Shown here: piece by piece, positions 58,220 to 64,000 of the stretch
Numbering within the stretch: position 1 is the stretch's first letter
How the letters are laid out: each line of letters starts with the position of its first letter
NCBI RefSeq assembly: GCF_019649055.1
Contig: NW_026570229.1
Location: forward strand, 620,001-684,000
From: Paramacrobiotus metropolitanus
Lineage: Eukaryota; Tardigrada; Eutardigrada; Parachela; Macrobiotidae
DNA: 64,000 bases
Reading direction: 5' to 3'
Notes under the pieces: generated by a model
What the model saw: only the letters and a program-made list of their open reading frames with translations
Told to the model about the DNA's origin: nothing
The model's database searches: none
Made by a program: the position numbers and the translations under genes

Positions 58220-60065
58220 ATGGGATGTTTAGTCGTTCCCATGCCTATGTCGCTGAACGTGTTCGTCACCTTGCTGGCAGTACTGGCCGGCTACACTTTG
58301 CCGATGACGGGAGTTTTTCTCCGCCCGAATTCAGATGAATTCATTCTGGGTAGTGCCGTGGAGAAGGGCGGATCATACACCGGTCGCGACCCACAAAAGC
58401 GCTTATGCCACAGCTACGTCTTGCCAGCGTGCAACGACGAATGGGAACGCTGCGGCTGCGACAAGCGGGAGTACAATGTCAGCGCCATTTCGCGCGCGGT
58501 GCAGTTCGTCAAGATCGGAGGGTGGGACCGCGTGTGCGGCGGTAGTTGCATGCTCAGCAGTTACCTACCGTTGCCGCATCTGCCCAATTTGACCAGCATC
58601 TGGATCTTCGATGTGTGGGTGGCGCCGGACGATCAGCCGTTCCCGCTCGGCCGCTTCCTTGTCAACGTTAGACGCAGCGTAACAGAGATGCGCCTTGCCG
58701 GCATCCACCTTCCCACACTGACGCGGGACACCTTCGCGGGCTTCGCGGCATTGACGGTATTGGAGCTTCTGGCCGACCGTGTATCGGCGATTTCACTCGA
58801 CGCTTTTGTCCCGCTGATGACGCTGCAGGGTCAAGCGTCTCCCTCGAAGTTAACCCGTGTCACCATTGCCGGAGGAAATTTCACCAAATTCGATTGGTCA
58901 GTGTTTGCACCGGTGGGGGAAACGTTGAAGGTATAAGTAGAATTTATTCCTTGGCGCTTACGTACGTAATTCAAAATGCCACGAAATACGCTTTTTATGC
59001 TGTTTGGAAAACTGTTTTCCTCGACAGCTGTCGCCCCTCTGTTGTCAAACTGTATGATATTTATTATGTAGCGCCGGTACCGATACAGTATCATAATACT
59101 ATTTCATACAACACTGCACTAAAAGCTATTGTACCCGGTAATGGTAATTAGCAGCAATTAGGAGATGCACTACAGTGCGATTCAAATTTACGTATGGCTT
59201 TCTTCAACGATTTATCACCACCCGTCCCTTGTTGTAACACGTAACGCTAGCGCGACAAAATTATCACCGCACAAGTAGCAGAAAGCCCAACCACTCCTTA
59301 TAAAATTAAATCTAAACATATTAAGTAAGTTCATATTATGTATTACAGTTGCTCATTAATTTTTCATAGTAAAATTTGAAAATGATTTCTCAACCTCTAC
59401 GGTCGATGGACATCTTCAAACTAACATAAACGAAAACAAATTATAATCAATATGATTTTACAACATTCGAGAACCTTACAAACAAAGAGAATGATGAAAG
59501 AAAGTACAGATGCAAGCAGCCGAACACCCACATAATTATGAAATTTTTTGCTGATTTAATGCCCATGTAAAGCGTTGTCATTATTTACAGACGGCGTCCT
59601 TGACACGGAGCGGCATTGAGGAAATTTACTTAAGTCAGTTCTCTGCAATGTCTGCAGTGGAAACTGTCTCACTGGCGGGCAACCGTCTGACGCGCATCGA
59701 CGACAGCCTCCTGTCCAGCGTGTCCACGCCCTGGGTGCGGCCGTATTTAGACCTCCAATCCATTGTGGGGCAACGATGCCGACTGTCGCTGCCCTGGCCT
59801 GCGTAATCTGTGGCAGTGGTTCGGGAAGCCGCCGCGTCGCTATATACCAATCATGCCGTGCTGCTCTGTCTACGACGGTTTAACCTGTGATAACTACACC
59901 GCGGAGACGGCCACGCCTAGCTGGAGAAACCCGTCAACCGTGGTGACCGGCACCGCAAGAGGAAAGCATTTCCAAGGACAAGCGGTAACCGATCTGGCTG
60001 CTGCTAGACTGGGCCACAAAAAAGCGCTAAATCAGCAGCTTGTCTCCGCAAACGTGAAAACGTGA
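58220..60065 (+). CDS. Secreted leucine-rich-repeat protein with Cys-rich cap; frame break in the last exon
   Basis: Exons are 58220-58930 and 59591-60065, joined in phase 0 across a 660-nt intron. There is a signal peptide (MPMSLNVFVTLLAVLAGYTL). An N-terminal cysteine-rich cap follows (CHSYVLPACNDEWERCGCDK, CGGSC) and then LRR-type units (MRLAGIHLPTLTRDTFAGFA, LTVLELLADRVSAISLDAF, VETVSLAGNRLTRIDD). In the last exon the frame from 59591 runs into a stop at 59806. The expected C-terminal LRR cap (NPLWGNDADCRCPGLRNLW) continues in another frame up to 60065, so a small indel is likely near 59757. Either the last exon is mutated or there is a sequence error. Such proteins are extracellular binding modules; the ligand is unknown. 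The paralogue at 55796-56766 is a pseudogene. Confidence 0.72.
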
Positions 60066-60770
60066 TCTGATTTCATGTACAACCAGCTGGGCAACCCGAA
60101 CTGAGGCGATATATAGTATCTGTAGAAGTATTTCATCTGACGTCCAGTTTATGTCTTAGTTTTCTTAATTTATCTGTGCCCAAATCGAAAGTAAAAAAAT
60201 TATGCTTGGTCAAAACGGAAAAAAAATTTTATCAGAGTTTATTGGATTTTATAAAACGCATTTTGTGGAGGACGAACGGAATGATAGAATAATTGTAACC
60301 ACACAATATCTCAACCTATCAGGCCCAAAGAATTTTTACACAGTGCTAAAAAAGTTCAAGGTCCCAATATTGCATTGCAATTTTATTCTTAAAGTGCGAT
60401 GATAGTACGTATCTGTAAGACCTTGTTCTCGTCTAACAAGAAAATACTTTCGACAACCTCGGTAACAGAAGCGGCATTTCCCCGCTGACTTGCTCCAAAC
60501 AACGGTTTGGAAAGTCGCTCAGTTCAGTTATCTGGATGGCATTGCCAGCCTGCCAGGTCACCGAAAGCCAGTTAAAAAAGAAATAGCAGTGAGAAGTTTA
60601 TATGACAAGGGACGGAGGAGCAACAAAATCACGCATCGCGCCTTCCCCCGTCCAGTTGCTAAACAGTATTTTAAGCCGCAAGAGCAACAAGCACGCATAG
60701 CGGGTTTTCAAACAGATTAAGCGTACGGTCGAGGCTTTTTGAACAGACCTGCGGATCTATATCGCTAAGG
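60066..60770. other. Spacer between convergent LRR and astacin genes
   Basis: No coding region is supported. The stretch holds the 3' ends of both converging genes. Open frames at 60202-60402 and 60490-60720 have no recognisable content. Confidence 0.3.
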
Positions 60771-63451
60771 CTAAGCGTACGGAGTATAAGTGAACATGGT
60801 GTCCCAGTCCTGGACCAGGTAAGTCGTCACGCGGGAGTCTTTCGCCGGAACGAAATTCTCCCAGCGCGAATACAGCTGACACTGGACACGGCCGCTATTG
60901 TCGCTGGCCGTGGCGGCCACGCAGACGCCGGGCAGCAGTTGGCACAGCATCTGGCATTCGCCCGGGCGCAGATCGGCCAATGCCGAGTCGTCCACCTGCT
61001 CCACGCGTCGCGTTGCGTCGGTCCGCGTCTGCATGCGGGTGTTCTCGAAGGTCCGCAAGATGCGGTTGCTGCGCAGAACGACGGCCATCGTATGGTTGGC
61101 GGAATGATGCGGTGTGTACTGGCAGTCCTGAATGCTGGTCAGCACTTCGCAGACTTGTCGCTCCAGATCCACATTGGCCAGCACAGCGTGTTGCTCGTCC
61201 ACGAGCGCCGCGCAGGCGTTAATCATGGACGTCTCGGTAATGTCACCGGCCGGCATCTGGCCCGCCAGTTGAAACCGCAGACCATCGCATTCCACCTTCC
61301 ACTGGAACAGGACACCGATCTTTCTCGATTCTGAAAGGGAAGAGTCAGTTAAGTGAAATAACAGCGATCGAGGTGTGTTTTTGCAGTGAAATGCGGGCCA
61401 AAGTATAAAAGTGCATAAGCCACAAATAAACGCTGGCATAAAAACGATTTCCAACTAAGTTGCTTGTCATATATAAAATACGCTGGTTGAACAACAAGGG
61501 TGACTCACACAACTACGTGGTTAGCACTTATCTATAAAATATTTTTTTTTAACAGCTGCATAAATGCTTCGTTCGATTAGCTGCAAAAAACTTGTTTAAT
61601 AAATAATATCAGACTAAAACAGCCGCATAAATCACCCGGTACTAGTGTTACGGTACAGATGCAGCTGAAGCGTGCTGAAACTAATTAAATGCAGAACATG
61701 GACTGACATTCTGTGCGTGAATTAGCGTGACTGTCTTACCGGTGCGGGACTGTGGATTGTCTCCAGTACACTGATAACGGGAGCGCATCTTGGCAACGTC
61801 AAAATACCCCAGACACGGTTGCGGTCCCCACGGACCAATGTACCAGTGCTTCGGCATTCCAGACTGCATGAACAGCGTATACAGGGTGTTGTTTCTCTCA
61901 TCAGGTCCACGGGAATAGTCGGTACCACTGGCGTGCATGATGCTGTTGGGATCGTAGGGAAAGCGCATATCCGTTGCGAAATACGGCGCCTGCAGGTCGT
62001 TCTTCTCGAAGGCAGCGGCGTTTTCTTCTACAAAATGGAAAACAATCGTATGATCTCTAGTGTGAAGGAGAGAGCGGTCGCCCGTGACAACGTACGGCAC
62101 TTGAGATTGTCCAGCAGCGGCTTGACGTACTGGTCCCGGTCGCGTCGAGCGTGTTCGTGGCGTAGATCGAACACCGCGTGCAGCAGCTCGTGCATAATCA
62201 CGATATGCAGCATCGCATCCGGACGTTGGTGTTCGTTGAATGGTACCGTGTTGATGTAGATGGCGTTGTCGCCATAGTCGTTGTATCCATATTGTTCACT
62301 GTGTGGAGCCCTAAAAGAATACGGTACTGTCTCTTAGATAGTGTCATAATTGCACTTAACGGCGGTGTAATTCTTGTTAAAATGACCGGCTCGTTACGGA
62401 GCAGTAATGCTATCGGTTGACACTTACCCGCCGTTACAGCTCTTGGAATCGGATACGTCTTGGTAGATGTGGATGCTGAGCACATGACAGGTATCAGCGT
62501 CACCAGCAGGGCGCATCTGGAAGCCCGTGCAGTCGATCATGGCGGCGTTGATCATGTCGATCGCCCGTTCAGCACTCAACACAAATCTGTCAGCGCCACG
62601 ATCGTCGCTGTCCCTCACTGCAATTCGATTTTAGATATACAAACAAACCAGGGTTATACAAGGTGACAAGGAACGCGTGGAATGCACCGATTTTATAAGG
62701 AATTCCGCGGTTCTCGACGTTCGGCCAAATATGCGGCTGGCCAAAAGGTTGCCCGTTGGGGAAGAACGGCTGACATCGGCTAGCGGCCAAACCCGGCAGG
62801 CCAAAATTCACGCCGGGAAGGCCGCCGCCGAAATTCACGTTGGGAAGGTTTGGCATACCGGAGAAGAACGGATATGGTGGCATGTTAGCGTAGTTCCCGT
62901 AAACCGGGTGACCATTCATGAAACCGGGCAGTCCTACAGAAACAGCACCCCGGCACAAGCGGTGATTTTTACAACATGGCTATAGGTAGCGCGGATGGCA
63001 CTAACCTTCCCCGTCCTGTCTGCCTTCACGGCCGTTGTGGTCCGGAGCGACGGTCGTGGTGGCTGTGTTCACCGGCCGGCGTTTGGTTGTTGTCGGCCGG
63101 GGTTTTGGCTGCTTGGTGGTTGGGCCCGCCGGCTTCACGGAATGCTTGGTGGTTGCTATTGCAGCGGGATGGGGTGGTTGCCTCGAGGTAAGTGGCGGCG
63201 AGGATCTGGGGAATCGGCAAAACCCGAAATCGGGAGTGGTATAGTCGCACTGCAGTCCCAGGTCGGTGCAGCAAAGGATGTCGGCCCTACATCCTTCCTC
63301 TCGGGTCTGGCAGGCGAGAGTCACCTGTTAACAGAGAGCACAAATGGTGACCTTTTGTCTCCATACATACGACATCAGTATGTAAAGTCCCTACCGCAAC
63401 CAGGGTAACACTCCAGATGCCGGCACAGGCTAACAGAGCTATATACCGCAT
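60771..63451 (-). CDS. Secreted astacin-like metalloprotease with variant zinc motif
   Basis: Seven exons in coding order: 63451-63395, 63324-63006, 62933-62688, 62617-62428, 62310-62096, 62027-61740 and 61330-60771, giving 624 residues with consistent phases. Signal peptide (MRYIALLACAGIWSVTLVA); a small Cys-rich domain (GCRADILCCTDLGLQC); a Thr/Pro linker; a Gly/Pro/Asn-rich stretch. The astacin domain begins at NRGIPYKI and contains DCTGFQM, HELLHAVFDLRHEHARRDRD and the Met-turn FPYDPNSIMH. Astacins are extracellular zinc endopeptidases. The usual motif is HExxHxxGxxH; here the third His comes one residue later (six residues after the second His) and the Gly is absent, so zinc binding may differ. 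The C-terminal 190 residues are Cys-rich (GECQMLCQLLPGVC, VQCQLYSRW) and recall a PAN/apple module; that call is weak. Confidence 0.85.
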
Positions 63452-64000
63452 AATAAGTTAGGAATTCCTAATGACAGAACGCTACTAACTTTTTTAACTT
63501 GGTTTCGCGCCGTCGGTAGTTAAAATTCCGTTAGTGTTAGTTATACATAATCAGCGTCTTTTATACCTGATGTCCGGACAAGTGTCGTGTCCTCAAGTGC
63601 ATCCAGGTGCAAGCCAGTGATGTGGACGTCAAGTGTTTGCTCTGTCTGGCTGTTTCCTCCACACGTGACTGACTAACCAAGTTTTGGCATCCTCCCGCTT
63701 ACAGTATGTACTAGAAAACAAACTGGAATTTGCAGATTATTGCTGATTGTTGTGGATTGTCTGCTGCACTTCAATTCGTGTCCGCCCTCGAGACAAACGA
63801 CCACATGATGCCGCGCTTGAAAAACTGGATATGGAATTGCAACCCAAAGCAGCTTTTTGAGAGCTTGCAAGCCTGGACAAGTGTGTGACTGCCGTGTGGG
63901 AAACGTGGCGTTCGGAAAAAACACATTGTTATTCACGGCGAAACACTTGGGACGTGCATGCTTCCACGGATGCTGAATTCGCATCGACGAACCATTTTTC
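63452..64000. other. Upstream region of the astacin gene to the window end
   Basis: This should hold the astacin promoter. A minus-strand open frame at 63673-63984 has no ATG-supported homology I can name, and nothing else is supported. Confidence 0.3.

Noticed and set aside
59591-59806. Taking the first stop (59806) as the true end of the LRR gene
   Set aside because: The other frame downstream encodes a credible C-terminal LRR cap (DCRCPGLRNLWQWF) that is absent if the gene ended there; I prefer an indel near 59757, though this is not proven.

Overview
The window is eukaryotic and invertebrate. Its genes are split by mostly short GT-AG introns (about 30 to 110 nt, a few near 1-2 kb), its introns and spacers are AT-rich, and non-LTR retrotransposons, TIR elements and a minisatellite fill the space between genes. 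The gene set (two Spätzle-like cystine-knot ligands, three CSalpha-beta cysteine-rich peptides, an astacin, SPATA1, F-box genes, secreted LRR proteins) fits an ecdysozoan. From the look of the F-box and LRR families I favour a eutardigrade, but that is inference and no marker here proves it.

Layout. 1-3.9 kb: a decayed CR1/Jockey-like LINE followed by a tRNA-like repeat. 4.1-11.2 kb: an F-box gene cluster with one apparently intact three-exon gene, one copy lacking a recognisable first exon and carrying one extra base in an A-run, and two broken copies of the first-exon module. 11.9-23.1 kb: two adjacent 8-Cys secreted peptides, a Spätzle-like gene, a two-exon glycerophosphodiester phosphodiesterase (GDPD) of bacterial appearance, and a third 8-Cys peptide. 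27.9-33.6 kb: a second Spätzle-like gene (minus) head-to-head with a ten-exon SPATA1 homologue (plus). 34.7-40.8 kb: a protein-kinase/kelch pseudogene (minus) split by a LINE whose endonuclease/RT ORF is intact. 41.8-48.7 kb: a TIR element with perfect 60-bp ends, an LRR exon relic, a 1.7-kb minisatellite with 141/207-bp higher-order units, and a TTAA-flanked TIR element inside an older repeat. 49.3-53.6 kb: the kinase/kelch paralogue with open exons. 53.8-56.8 kb: LINE and repeat fragments and a secreted-LRR pseudogene (minus). 58.2-60.1 kb: its better preserved paralogue (plus). 60.8-63.5 kb: a seven-exon astacin-like metalloprotease (minus) with an altered zinc motif.

Functionally, the Spätzle-like ligands and the CSalpha-beta peptides interleaved with them are the kinds of product found at the two ends of Toll-type immunity (extracellular ligand and effector), though co-regulation is not shown. 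The kinase-kelch and F-box genes look like lineage-expanded families with a mix of live and dead copies. Exon boundaries were worked out by hand from GT/AG sites, reading phase and paralogue comparison. Every multi-exon model whose total is stated gives a length divisible by three.
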